Positions 17,681 to 25,611 of a stretch of 64,000 nt of DNA are shown in pieces. Source of the DNA: Marinobacter sp. NP-4(2019) (lineage in GTDB: Bacteria; Pseudomonadota; Gammaproteobacteria; Pseudomonadales; Oleiphilaceae); contig NZ_CP034142.1 of NCBI RefSeq assembly GCF_003994855.1, positions 3,224,001 through 3,288,000 on the forward strand. The letters run 5' to 3'. Each line of letters opens with the position of its first letter. Position 1 is the first letter of the stretch. The notes below the pieces were generated by a model. That model saw only the letters and a list, made by a program, of their open reading frames with translations, searched no databases and was not told the DNA's origin. A program made the translations under genes and the position numbers.

Positions 17681-17933
17681 TGTCCCCCCGAACCAACGCC
17701 TCCTTGCGGGCACGGGGCCACTGTTTGAGCTGCCATTCCATCCGGGATGCAGCACTCCGGTCGCGGACCTCGGCGGTGAACACCAGCTCAAGCGGCCCCT
17801 TTCCTCGCAGACTTCTTGCCCCTTTCGGACCACCGGCCTGATGTTCTGCGAACCGGCGCTCCACATTCGTGGTGATGCCGGTATACAGCGCCCCCTTTGC
17901 CGTCCGCACCATGTATAGGTACCAGCCACTCAT
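17658..17933 (-). CDS. GIY-YIG nuclease-family protein (YhbQ-like)
   Basis: A 91-residue single-domain GIY-YIG protein. The motif is split as WYLYMVRT and ALYTGITTNVERRFAEHQ, with the conserved arginine and later glutamate (RMEWQLKQWPRARKEALV) present. Small proteins of this family are thought to cut DNA structures in repair, but their role is poorly known. The ATG at 17933 overlaps the stop of the EamA gene as ATGA and has AGGTGG 7 bases upstream, which favours it over an ATG 6 bases earlier. It is the last gene of a four-gene overlapping operon headed by a histidine kinase. Confidence 0.88.
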   Translation of the reverse strand: MSGWYLYMVRTAKGALYTGITTNVERRFAEHQAGGPKGARSLRGKGPLELVFTAEVRDRSAASRMEWQLKQWPRARKEALVRGDTTLPGDD

Positions 17934-18835
17934 CCGCATTCCACCTGTGACACGCGCTCCCTGACCTTGCGTTGCTGCACCCAGAGCCCGGCCACAATCA
18001 ATACCAGACCAACATAGGTCGATGGCAGAATGACCTCCCCCAGTATCAGGGAAATAAACACCAGGGACAGGAACGGGGAAATAAAGATCAGGTTACTGAC
18101 CCGTGATGTGTTTTCCGCCTTTTTCATGGCATAGGACCACAGCACGAAAGCAATCCCCATTTCGAAAACCCCCACATATACGGCTGCGGCAAAGGCCGTA
18201 CCCGGCACCATGTCATAACCGTCGGTGACCCCGCATATCACGGCGATAACCGGCAAGCCGCAGAGGAAGTTCAGGAACAGTCCCACGACCGGGTCACGAG
18301 TATCCCGGGTGGCAATGATCCAGTAGGACGCCCAGATCAACGTGCTTGCGATCGCCAGCCCAACACCGAGCGGGTCCGAAAACGTCAGTGACAGGACATC
18401 CCCCCTGGTGGCAATGACCACCACCCCGGCATAACAGATCAGGCCCGCAATAATATCCAGGCGACGCAGCCGCTGCCCCAGGAAAGGCACGGACATATAC
18501 GCCAGCACCAGGGCCCAGGTGTAGTTCAGTGGCTGAGCTTCCTGGGCGGGCAGACGGTCGAAAGCGCCAAACAGGACAAAATAGTAGAGGCATGGGTTGA
18601 TCAGCCCCAACCCGATGGACTGCAGATACTGCTTGCGGCTCAGCGAGAAAACCAGGTGCCAGCGCCCCTGGAGTACGAGAATCGTCGCCATCACCATCAC
18701 CGATGCCGCGCAGGCGATGACCAGCATCTGTACGGGGGACAATTCACGCAGGGACAACTTGAATGCGGTCGCCACGGTGGACCAGAGCAACACCGTTGCC
18801 AAGCCGTACAACATCGCCTGTTTCTGGTTGGTCAC
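17930..18835 (-). CDS. EamA/DMT-superfamily transporter
   Basis: A 301-residue inner-membrane protein with about ten hydrophobic helices in two EamA repeats. LYGLATVLLWSTVATAFKLSL at the N-terminus and YTWALVLAYMSVPFLGQRL mark the first repeat; ASTLIWASYWIIATRD and VGLVLIVAGLWVQQRK the second. Members export or import amino acids, purines or drugs; the substrate is not visible. The start is GTG, overlapping the stop of the response-regulator gene by 4 bases (GTGA), so its translation is coupled to the two-component system. This makes it a likely functional partner of that regulator. Confidence 0.87.
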   Translation of the reverse strand: MTNQKQAMLYGLATVLLWSTVATAFKLSLRELSPVQMLVIACAASVMVMATILVLQGRWHLVFSLSRKQYLQSIGLGLINPCLYYFVLFGAFDRLPAQEAQPLNYTWALVLAYMSVPFLGQRLRRLDIIAGLICYAGVVVIATRGDVLSLTFSDPLGVGLAIASTLIWASYWIIATRDTRDPVVGLFLNFLCGLPVIAVICGVTDGYDMVPGTAFAAAVYVGVFEMGIAFVLWSYAMKKAENTSRVSNLIFISPFLSLVFISLILGEVILPSTYVGLVLIVAGLWVQQRKVRERVSQVECG

Positions 18836-20220
18836 TGTTTTTCTCCCGCACCGGCGTCCAGCCAGCGGTAGAGTGTCCTTCGATTCACCCCCAGAATCTG
18901 GGCGGCCCGGCGCTTGTTACCCTCCACGGCACGGATGACGTCGTTGACGTAATTCTGCTGGAGGGTTTCAAGGGTCGGCCAATCTGCCAGATTTTCCGTA
19001 TTGAGTCGAGCAGGCGCGGCCGGCGATTCGGCCTGACGCTTACGTATCCTGGCAGGCAAGTGTTCCGGCTGGATTACATCACCATCACAAAAGGTCACGG
19101 CACGCTCGATGGCGCTGGCCAGCTCCCGCACATTGCCCGGGAACGGATAATCCATCAGGGTCCGGGAAGCCACCTCACCAAGACGCATAAAGCCGCGATT
19201 GTGCCTCAGGGCCGCCTCCCGGAGGAAATACATGGCGAGAATATCAACATCGTCACCCCGCTCACGCAACGGCGGAACCACCAGTGCCAGGGTCTCCAGC
19301 CGATAGTAAAGGTCCTCCCGGAAAGCACCCTCCTCAACCGCCTTCAGGAGATCCACATGCGTCGCCGCTATAATGCGGACATCCACGGTTTCTTCCTGGT
19401 CGGCCCCCACCGGCTTGATGGTGCCCTCCTGCAATACCCGCAACAGCTTGGCTTGCAGCGCCAGGGGCATTTCGCCGATTTCGTCCAGTAACAGGGTGCC
19501 GCCATCCGCTTCCGCGAACAGCCCTTTCCGGGACTGTTTTGCACCAGTAAAAGCGCCCGCCTCATGACCGAAAAATTCGCTTTCCATCAGCTCATGGGGA
19601 ATACCCGCGCAGTTAACCGGAAGAAACGGTTTTGACTGCCGCTCGCTTTCCTGGTGAATGGCCCTTGCCACCAACTCTTTACCGGTGCCACTCTCTCCAT
19701 TGATCAATACGGCCGCATGACTGCGGGCGACCTGGCGGATTTCCGTACGCAGTCGTCGCATGGCTGCACTCTCACCCACAAGGCCCAGGGATGTATCCTC
19801 GCTGCTTCTGGATTTGTACCTGGCCAGCTCACTGGTGATTTCGGCCTGGGCCAACAGCCGCCGGATTTTCAATCGCAGGTGGTCCGTTGATAAGGGTTTT
19901 GTCAGGAAGTCATCGGCGCCCGCCTTGAGGGCATCCACCGCCTGGTCAACCGTTCCAAAGGCCGTGATGATGATAAAAGGGACCGAATGTCCCGCGGCCT
20001 GAACTTCCCTCAGGATCGACAGCCCGTCCTCATCGGGCAGACGCAGGTCAGAGACAATCAGGCCGGGCATGCTCGACAGCGCCTTGTGCTTCCCTTCCGC
20101 TGCGGTCGATGCAGTTTCTACACGGTATCCATCCAGTTCCAGCTCTTCCGCCAGCAACGAACGAAGACTGGCGTCATCCTCAACCAGCAGGATGGAAGGA
20201 TGTCTGTTACTCATATTCAC
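18832..20220 (-). CDS. NtrC-family sigma-54-dependent response regulator
   Basis: The 462-residue regulator has a receiver domain with phosphoacceptor D58 (VSDLRLPDEDG) and K108, an AAA+ domain with Walker A GESGTGKE (175-182), the sigma-54 contact loop GAFTGA (222-227) and Walker B LLLDEIGE, and a C-terminal Fis-type helix-turn-helix (AAQILGVNRRTLYRW). It should activate sigma-54 promoters when phosphorylated by the adjacent kinase, whose gene overlaps by 14 bases. A sigma-54-like promoter with an upstream inverted repeat lies in the divergent region ahead of a DUF4168 gene, a likely target. Confidence 0.94.
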   Translation of the reverse strand: MNMSNRHPSILLVEDDASLRSLLAEELELDGYRVETASTAAEGKHKALSSMPGLIVSDLRLPDEDGLSILREVQAAGHSVPFIIITAFGTVDQAVDALKAGADDFLTKPLSTDHLRLKIRRLLAQAEITSELARYKSRSSEDTSLGLVGESAAMRRLRTEIRQVARSHAAVLINGESGTGKELVARAIHQESERQSKPFLPVNCAGIPHELMESEFFGHEAGAFTGAKQSRKGLFAEADGGTLLLDEIGEMPLALQAKLLRVLQEGTIKPVGADQEETVDVRIIAATHVDLLKAVEEGAFREDLYYRLETLALVVPPLRERGDDVDILAMYFLREAALRHNRGFMRLGEVASRTLMDYPFPGNVRELASAIERAVTFCDGDVIQPEHLPARIRKRQAESPAAPARLNTENLADWPTLETLQQNYVNDVIRAVEGNKRRAAQILGVNRRTLYRWLDAGAGEKQ

Positions 20221-21679
20221 CTCCCGGCCAGAACAGACTCATACGACAGCCACCGAGGGGGCTCTCACCAACCTGCGCATAGCCACCATGCTCCTTGAGA
20301 ACACTGCCCACCACTGCCAGCCCCAGGCCGGTGCCCTCTCCCGCCGGACGGGTACTGTAGAAAGGCTCAAAAATACGCTCCCGAACATCGGGGGCAATGC
20401 CCTCGCCGTCATCATCAACGCGGATTTCCCATAAGCCGTTGTCGTGCAACAGGGACACCTCGACCCGGTTTCCAGCCGCCTGACAGGCATTACGAACCAC
20501 GTTGACACAAGCCAGTTCAAGACGGGTCGGTTCGGCCCTGATCCCTGCCTGCTGGTCCAGCCCGCGAGTTACCAACGCTTTCGAAGAACATTTGGGGTCA
20601 TCGTCAATACGGGCGGTGACCTCACGCAGAATCGCTGCCAGGTCGGTATTTCTTCGCGAGTCCGGCACATGGCGGAAACAGTCCAGCAACTGCTGGATAA
20701 TCAGTGTCATGCGTTCCACCTGGTGTTCGATGTCGTTCAGATGTCGTTCCTGTCCCTCCGGCAGTCCGGCGCGGCGCAGTATATTTGCCCGCCCCTGGAC
20801 GACGTTCAGAGGCGCCCCCAGCTCGTGGGCCACGCCGCCGGCAACCCGACCGATCATCGCCACCTTTTCCTGGTACTCAAGCTGTTCCGCCAGTTCCCGC
20901 TCCCGGATGACCCGCTCACTGATCTCCTCTTCGGCCGCAGCCATTCGATCACCGATATCCTGAAGGCCCTCGTGAATCTGCCTCAACTCCCGGGGCCCGC
21001 CGGGGCGTGAATCAACACGCCAATGCCCGGGCGCCATACCATACATGATTTCCAGTAACCGGCTGACGTGGCGTCCCACGGCACCGTAATGCCCCAGAAC
21101 CACCACGAGAATGACAATGAGCGACAGCGATGACCAGATGGCGATGGCCCACAGACGGCTTGACGCTACCAGCTCATGGAAGTCACTGCGTTTACGGGTA
21201 ATCTGCAACAAGCCCTGGATACGACCATCCCCGGCGACCAACGGCGTGAACTGGGAAAACACCGATTCGCCATCGACCCGGCGAAAAGCTCCGCCCAACT
21301 CACCACTGGAAATAACCTGCTCGGCGCTTTCACTGCTGGCAACGTCAGTGTCCGCCACACCAAGACTGGCAACCTGTTTGCCATCCTCATCAAACACCGA
21401 AGCGCCGTACACCCGGCCAATCCGGAAGATAGACTCCAGGGACTCTCCCATCACAATCTCATCCCCTTCGGACATGGCTCTGGAAAGAGGACCGCTGACA
21501 GCCCGGGCCACGAGCTCGAGATCTTCCCTCAGCCGATCGTTCAGATTGCGCTCTACCGTGCTCAACCCCAGGTAAATTGCCAGACCGCTGAACACCATCA
21601 GCGGTACCACAAGACTCAGCACCAGTGTCAAACGCAGGGAACGAAACATTTTTCCCGCATTCAGGACAGGCCTTTGCAT
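20207..21679 (-). CDS. Membrane sensor histidine kinase
   Basis: The 490-residue kinase has a first membrane helix at about 17-39, a periplasmic domain (about 40-175), a second helix at about 176-200 and a HAMP-like linker. The H-box is AGGVAHELGAPLN with H285, followed by N-box NVVRNACQAAGNRVE and G-box GEGTGLGLAVVGSVLKEHGG. The periplasmic part has the line of a Cache-like or single four-helix sensor but no ligand can be inferred. It starts the HK-RR-EamA-GIY-YIG operon and is divergent from the DUF4168 gene. It should phosphorylate the sigma-54-type regulator encoded downstream. Confidence 0.92.
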   Translation of the reverse strand: MQRPVLNAGKMFRSLRLTLVLSLVVPLMVFSGLAIYLGLSTVERNLNDRLREDLELVARAVSGPLSRAMSEGDEIVMGESLESIFRIGRVYGASVFDEDGKQVASLGVADTDVASSESAEQVISSGELGGAFRRVDGESVFSQFTPLVAGDGRIQGLLQITRKRSDFHELVASSRLWAIAIWSSLSLIVILVVVLGHYGAVGRHVSRLLEIMYGMAPGHWRVDSRPGGPRELRQIHEGLQDIGDRMAAAEEEISERVIRERELAEQLEYQEKVAMIGRVAGGVAHELGAPLNVVQGRANILRRAGLPEGQERHLNDIEHQVERMTLIIQQLLDCFRHVPDSRRNTDLAAILREVTARIDDDPKCSSKALVTRGLDQQAGIRAEPTRLELACVNVVRNACQAAGNRVEVSLLHDNGLWEIRVDDDGEGIAPDVRERIFEPFYSTRPAGEGTGLGLAVVGSVLKEHGGYAQVGESPLGGCRMSLFWPGGEYE

Positions 21680-21695
21680 AAAGGATGCTCCGACA

Positions 21696-21728
21696 AAATG
21701 TCACGCCGTTTTGCCACATGTGACATTT
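21696..21728. promoter_or_regulatory. Inverted repeat, candidate enhancer site of the sigma-54 regulator
   Basis: AAATGTCAC (21696-21704) and GTGACATTT (21720-21728) form a perfect 9-bp inverted repeat with centres about 24 bp apart. It lies about 83-115 bases upstream of the sigma-54-like promoter of the DUF4168 gene and just ahead of the histidine kinase start, the usual place for an NtrC-type enhancer. Binding by the neighbouring regulator is inference. Confidence 0.45.
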
Positions 21729-21810
21729 AGCCACAACCGTTATTACCTGAAATTAACCCAGAAAATTTCTACATTATTGTTTTTATTGAATTTAAACAGA
21801 AACTAAAAAC

Positions 21811-21826
21811 TGGCACGCACTTTGAC
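21811..21826 (+). promoter_or_regulatory. Likely sigma-54 promoter of the DUF4168 gene
   Basis: TGGCACG-CACT-TTGAC matches the sigma-54 consensus TGGCACG-N4-TTGCA with correct spacing and a change of C to A in the -12 GC pair. Transcription would start around 21838, giving a leader of about 90 bases before the ATG at 21929. Confidence 0.55.
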
Positions 21827-21928
21827 TGCCTGAAGGGTACGAACACAAATGCACCGCAACAACCTGGTTTCACATCGGCGGCCGTCTTTGACTTTCGGCG
21901 GCCCAAATGAAGAGAAAGGAGTAACGCT

Positions 21929-22327
21929 ATGAACAAACTTCTCACGTCACTGACCATCTCCATGGCACTGCTTGCCGCAGGTCCCGCCCTGGCGCAGCAA
22001 AGCCAGCAGCAGAGCCCCGCCCAGACCGGTCAGGATGGCTATAGCAACCCTGCAGCGGCGGGCACACAAGAAACCACCTATAACGACGCGGAGCTGAAGA
22101 AATTCGTCGAAGCGCAAAGCGGCATCAATGATATCCGCGACGAATACATGCAGAAGATCGAGAATTCGGACTCTCAGGAAAAAGCCCAGAAGCTGCAGAT
22201 GGAGGCCAACGATAAGATGGTCACCGTTATCGAAGATGCCGGCCTGGACATTCCGACCTACAACGCGATCGCCACGGCTTACAACAGTGAGCCGAAGGTT
22301 CGAAACCGTGTTGATGCTCTGATGTAA
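21929..22327 (+). CDS. Secreted DUF4168-domain protein
   Basis: A 132-residue exported protein. The signal peptide (MNKLLTSLTISMALLAAGPALA, given here as residues 1-22) is followed by a Q/S-rich linker, then a helical DUF4168 domain with DAELKKFVEAQSGINDIR and LDIPTYNAIATAYNSEP. The domain occurs in small periplasmic proteins of unknown role. A strong ribosome site (AAAGGAG) precedes the ATG and an intrinsic terminator follows, so it is monocistronic. The sigma-54-like promoter and adjacency to the NtrC-type two-component operon suggest it is that system's main output. Confidence 0.85.
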   Translation: MNKLLTSLTISMALLAAGPALAQQSQQQSPAQTGQDGYSNPAAAGTQETTYNDAELKKFVEAQSGINDIRDEYMQKIENSDSQEKAQKLQMEANDKMVTVIEDAGLDIPTYNAIATAYNSEPKVRNRVDALM

Positions 22328-22355
22328 TCGAATCCCCCTGCGAGTATCGTCAGTT

Positions 22356-22384
22356 AAAGACCCCGCTACCGGGGTCTTTTTTTT
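22356..22384 (+). terminator. Intrinsic terminator of the DUF4168 gene
   Basis: AAGACCCCG and its complement form a hairpin with a 3-nt-centred loop, followed by a run of eight T residues (22377-22384). It separates the DUF4168 gene from the TRAP binding-protein gene. Confidence 0.92.
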
Positions 22385-22464
22385 GCCCAAGCAGCCGGAA
22401 ACGGTATCCTGTGGTACGTTATCAAAGGGAGTTTCAGTCCGAAAACCGCATTGGAGACACAGAC

Positions 22465-23568
22465 ATGCCATCAGTTCGCCCCCGGCTCACCCTGTTGTTC
22501 GCTGCTGTATTGGCCGCGCTGGCAGGCTGCTCGGAACCACAGCAGGAGAAAGAGCCCGAGGCAAGCGGATCCAATAACGGCCTACCGGACTACCCTGTCA
22601 CCTGGCGATTTGCTCTGGAAGAAATCGAAGGCAGCGTCCAGCATCTCTATGCCAATGAACTCAAAGAGCGGATCGAAAACATTTCCGATGGCAACATTGA
22701 ACTGGACATTTTCCCCTATGGCTCCCTGGGCACCTCAGCCCACCTGACAGAACTGACGCAGGACGGCTCCGTTCATCTTGCCTTTGCCTCCCCCGGGCAC
22801 CTGGCCGACACCATCCCGGAAGTGGGTATGTTTACCCTGCATTATGTGCTGTCCGACCATAATGAGGTTAATCGCAAATTGCTGGCCAGTAACCAGCTTC
22901 TGGAACTATTCAGTGAGCCCTATGCCGAGCACAACATGAAGCTCCTGGGCTTTGTGCCGGAAGGCTGGATGGTGTGGACCGCCAATAAACCCCTGCGCAG
23001 TCCCGAGGACTTTGACGGGCTAAAGATCCGAACCATGACCGCCGGCATCGCCTCGCAAGCTTACCGGGCCTATGGCGCCGATCCTCAGCCTACCCCCTAT
23101 TCCCAGGTGTACAGCGACCTCCAGTTGCAGCGGATTGATGGTCAGGCCAATCCGGTCTTTGCGATCGAGGAGATGGGATTCTATGAGGTCCAAAGCACCA
23201 TGACCTTTGCACGCCCGGCCCAATTCGTGACCTCTGTGGTCTCCAATCGTGAATGGTACGAAACCTTGCCGGATGATCAGCAGCGATGGCTGGATGAGGC
23301 CCTCACGGAAGTTGCCCGACTGATTTACCGAAAGCAGACAGCTCTGAACGAGTCCAGGCTGCAAAAAATTACCGAGGACAGCAATATCTCGCTGGTAAAA
23401 CTGACCGAGGAGGAGCGCGAGCGTTTCCGGGAAGCCAGCCTCAGCGCCCGGGATATCTACGTTGAACAGACCGGCGATCGCGGTGGAGAGATTCTCGACA
23501 CGGTGTTGGGCATGGTCACCAGCCTGAAACAGGAACTGACAGACTCAAGCAGCGGCAACAGGAACTGA
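22465..23568 (+). CDS. TRAP transporter substrate-binding lipoprotein (DctP family), orphan
   Basis: A 367-residue periplasmic binding protein with a lipobox at ALAGC, so it is probably membrane-anchored. The DctP-type pattern is clear: HLYANELKERIENISDGNIELDIFPYGSLG, the ligand-arginine region GLKIRTMTAGIASQAYRAYGA, and QRIDGQANPVFAIEEM. TRAP systems take up organic acids using a sodium or proton gradient. No DctQ/DctM membrane subunit is present on either side, so it must use a distant permease or act as a receptor. ATG at 22465 is preceded by GGAG. Its end overlaps the convergent MscS gene by 24 bases. Confidence 0.88.
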   Translation: MPSVRPRLTLLFAAVLAALAGCSEPQQEKEPEASGSNNGLPDYPVTWRFALEEIEGSVQHLYANELKERIENISDGNIELDIFPYGSLGTSAHLTELTQDGSVHLAFASPGHLADTIPEVGMFTLHYVLSDHNEVNRKLLASNQLLELFSEPYAEHNMKLLGFVPEGWMVWTANKPLRSPEDFDGLKIRTMTAGIASQAYRAYGADPQPTPYSQVYSDLQLQRIDGQANPVFAIEEMGFYEVQSTMTFARPAQFVTSVVSNREWYETLPDDQQRWLDEALTEVARLIYRKQTALNESRLQKITEDSNISLVKLTEEERERFREASLSARDIYVEQTGDRGGEILDTVLGMVTSLKQELTDSSSGNRN

Positions 23569-24345
23569 CACCATCCGGACCCCCTCCGACGCCAGTGCTT
23601 CCGCCCCCCGGGCTGTCAGGTCGGTGATAAACCGGAACTGCTCCCTGGGAGCCAGGGGATACGCCTTGACCTTGTACTGCATGCCATGGGGAGTATTCCG
23701 AACCGTCACCGACACTGGCTGCCAGGTTTTCACCAACGGACTGGTGTAAGCAACATCCCGCAGAAGCGACAGTACAGCGCTGACTTCATGGTGGGGCTCG
23801 ACGTGAAACTCCGCCACGCACATCAGGTTATCAGAGCCATCATTTCCGTTGGCGATCAGCGCCGTCCACAGGGTACTGTGGGGAATGATCACCACGTTGT
23901 CGTCCGGAGTGACAATCTCCGCCGAACGGGTACCGATGGACTTCACCTCCCCGTATTGCCCGTTGACCTCAATCCAGTCGCCCGGGCGGTAGGGCATTTC
24001 ATACAGCGTCACGATGCCGGCAATCAGGCTATTGGCGTAATCCTTGAAGGCAAATCCCAGGGCAAGGCCCAGGGCGCCAAAGATTGCAATCATGTTCTCG
24101 AACGACGGTTCCACCAGCACCGGAACCACAAGAATGATGGTGGCCACGATGACCAGCAATCGCACCAGCGGTACCGACGCCAACAGATATAACCGCGGTT
24201 TGCCACCCAGCGTTTCCGCCACACGCGGCAACAGCTTCTGCACCAGCATGATCAGGATCGAGGCCAGCACCACCAGCAATAACGCTTCCAGCAGGGCGTT
24301 GATCGTGATACCGGAAAATGCGTCACTTATACCAAGATCACCCAT
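23545..24345 (-). CDS. MscS-family mechanosensitive channel
   Basis: A 266-residue small-conductance mechanosensitive channel. Three N-terminal helices include the pore helix region IFGALGLALGFAFKDYANSLIAG, followed by the beta domain signature RPGDWIEVNGQYGEVKSIGTRSAEIVTPDDNVVIIPHS (positions about 130-170) and an alpha/beta C-terminal domain. It releases solutes on hypo-osmotic shock. It is preceded on the same strand by two unknown genes and rlmJ with short gaps, so it is the last gene of that operon. Confidence 0.93.
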   Translation of the reverse strand: MGDLGISDAFSGITINALLEALLLVVLASILIMLVQKLLPRVAETLGGKPRLYLLASVPLVRLLVIVATIILVVPVLVEPSFENMIAIFGALGLALGFAFKDYANSLIAGIVTLYEMPYRPGDWIEVNGQYGEVKSIGTRSAEIVTPDDNVVIIPHSTLWTALIANGNDGSDNLMCVAEFHVEPHHEVSAVLSLLRDVAYTSPLVKTWQPVSVTVRNTPHGMQYKVKAYPLAPREQFRFITDLTARGAEALASEGVRMVSVPVAAA

Positions 24346-24357
24346 ACACCGCTCCTG

Positions 24358-25194
24358 TTAAAAAGTATCAACGGGGAAGCCGTCGCTCTGAAGCTGCCTG
24401 CGAATCGCCGGATATCCCAAGGGGGTTACCCGCCATACCTCATCGCTCTCGTGGTATTCGACCAGGTCCGCCCGGCGCAACCGGCTCAGTATGGGATCCA
24501 CCTCATGGCCGGGCATACCGGTCACCAGCTCGAGACGGTCGCTCCCCAGTCCATCGTGCAGCAGCAGGGCATGGAGCACGACACCAAGTTTCCGGTCGGG
24601 AGAGGAAGGCACCACTGGCAGGCTGAGCTTATCCAGTGGTGCAACCCAACACTGAGAGGTCGGCGCATGCTCAGCCGGATCCTGCTGCTCCTCTGGCCGG
24701 GACCGCAAGGCCTTCTGCCAGATCATCAGGGCAACCCCGGGAATTCCCCTGGACAGGGCTGCCAGATCACGGAGAAGGTTCGATGACTTTTGACCCTCTT
24801 GCAGTAATTCCGGGTCGGAGGGGAGAACCCATAATCCGGTGTCAGCCATTCTCGCGACGACTCCGGACTCATGATGGGCAGACGCCAGGCCACCAAGCCA
24901 ACGGCCCAGTTTGTCAGCGTCCATGGGCGCAGGCGTCAGTGGCTGGAAACGCGCATCAGGCAGATAACAACTCCAGAACCGCCAGCACCAGCTGGAACAG
25001 CCAATCAGCCCTTCACCGGCTTCACCGGCGGCAACCCGCCGCAAGAGCTCCTTCACCAGCGACAGCCCACAACGGTGACGAAGCCAGAAGCTCGCCAGTT
25101 CGGGAATAACCCAGGGTTTCGACAAATCGCAGCCATCCCACCAGGCCCTTGCATCACTGTCGGACATCAGCAGGTTACCGGGGGCTGGATCCAT
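24358..25194 (-). CDS. Unknown protein with possible C-terminal winged helix
   Basis: A 278-residue soluble protein from the ATG at 25194 (MDPAPGNLLMSDSD), where GGGGGA lies upstream; a GTG at 25293 is also in frame. I do not recognise the family with confidence. The first 200 residues are rich in W and R and include GCSSWCWRFW; no Walker A loop is visible, although the pattern LSRGIPGVALMIWQKAL resembles the lid of AAA-type ATPases. The last 70 residues (ALLLHDGLGSDRLELVTG to VTPLGYPAIRRQL) look like a winged helix. It starts inside the 3' end of the preceding unknown gene and ends 12 bases before mscS. Confidence 0.65.
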   Translation of the reverse strand: MDPAPGNLLMSDSDARAWWDGCDLSKPWVIPELASFWLRHRCGLSLVKELLRRVAAGEAGEGLIGCSSWCWRFWSCYLPDARFQPLTPAPMDADKLGRWLGGLASAHHESGVVARMADTGLWVLPSDPELLQEGQKSSNLLRDLAALSRGIPGVALMIWQKALRSRPEEQQDPAEHAPTSQCWVAPLDKLSLPVVPSSPDRKLGVVLHALLLHDGLGSDRLELVTGMPGHEVDPILSRLRRADLVEYHESDEVWRVTPLGYPAIRRQLQSDGFPVDTF

Positions 25195-25577
25195 TGCCTG
25201 TCCCCCATCGATTCGTCCTCTCCCAGAGCCTGAAGCGCTCTCCGAACACCCGAAAATGGCGGTGCCACCAGAAAACTCACGGGGCTGGTGCACCCACTTT
25301 CCGCCATGGACACCAGAAAAAGCCTGGCCATGCGGGCATAATCAGGGTCGGGCGCAAAGCGTTCAATCTGGGCTTGCGACAAAGCCGGAAGCTCATCGAG
25401 ACTCTGGAACGCTTCTTCATCGGGGGAAAGGCCGGCCCTAACCTGTATCCAGGTATTGCGTATGGCGCCCTTGATCGAACGATGAACGGATGTTTCAGGA
25501 AGCCGCCACTCCTCCAGTGGAATCAGGCCTCCGGGCAGGTCCGGATTAATGGTTTCCTTTTCGGCGACTTTGGCCAA
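25167..25577 (-). CDS. Unknown soluble protein between rlmJ and the mscS gene pair
   Basis: A 136-residue protein, unrecognised. No ATG is available near the start; a TTG at 25577 (LAKVAEKETINPDLPGG) has GAGGGAG 8 bases upstream and is my choice, while a TTG at 25610 is an alternative that nearly abuts the rlmJ stop at 25612. The chain contains WRLPETSVHRSIKGAIRNTW and a hydrophobic stretch ARLFLVSMAESG but no clear membrane helix. Its stop at 25167 overlaps the start of the next unknown gene by 28 bases, so the two are translationally linked and probably functionally paired. Confidence 0.55.
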   Translation of the reverse strand: MAKVAEKETINPDLPGGLIPLEEWRLPETSVHRSIKGAIRNTWIQVRAGLSPDEEAFQSLDELPALSQAQIERFAPDPDYARMARLFLVSMAESGCTSPVSFLVAPPFSGVRRALQALGEDESMGDRQWIQPPVTC

Positions 25578-25611
25578 GCAACACACTCCCTCACAGCAAA
25601 AAAGAAGCAAC

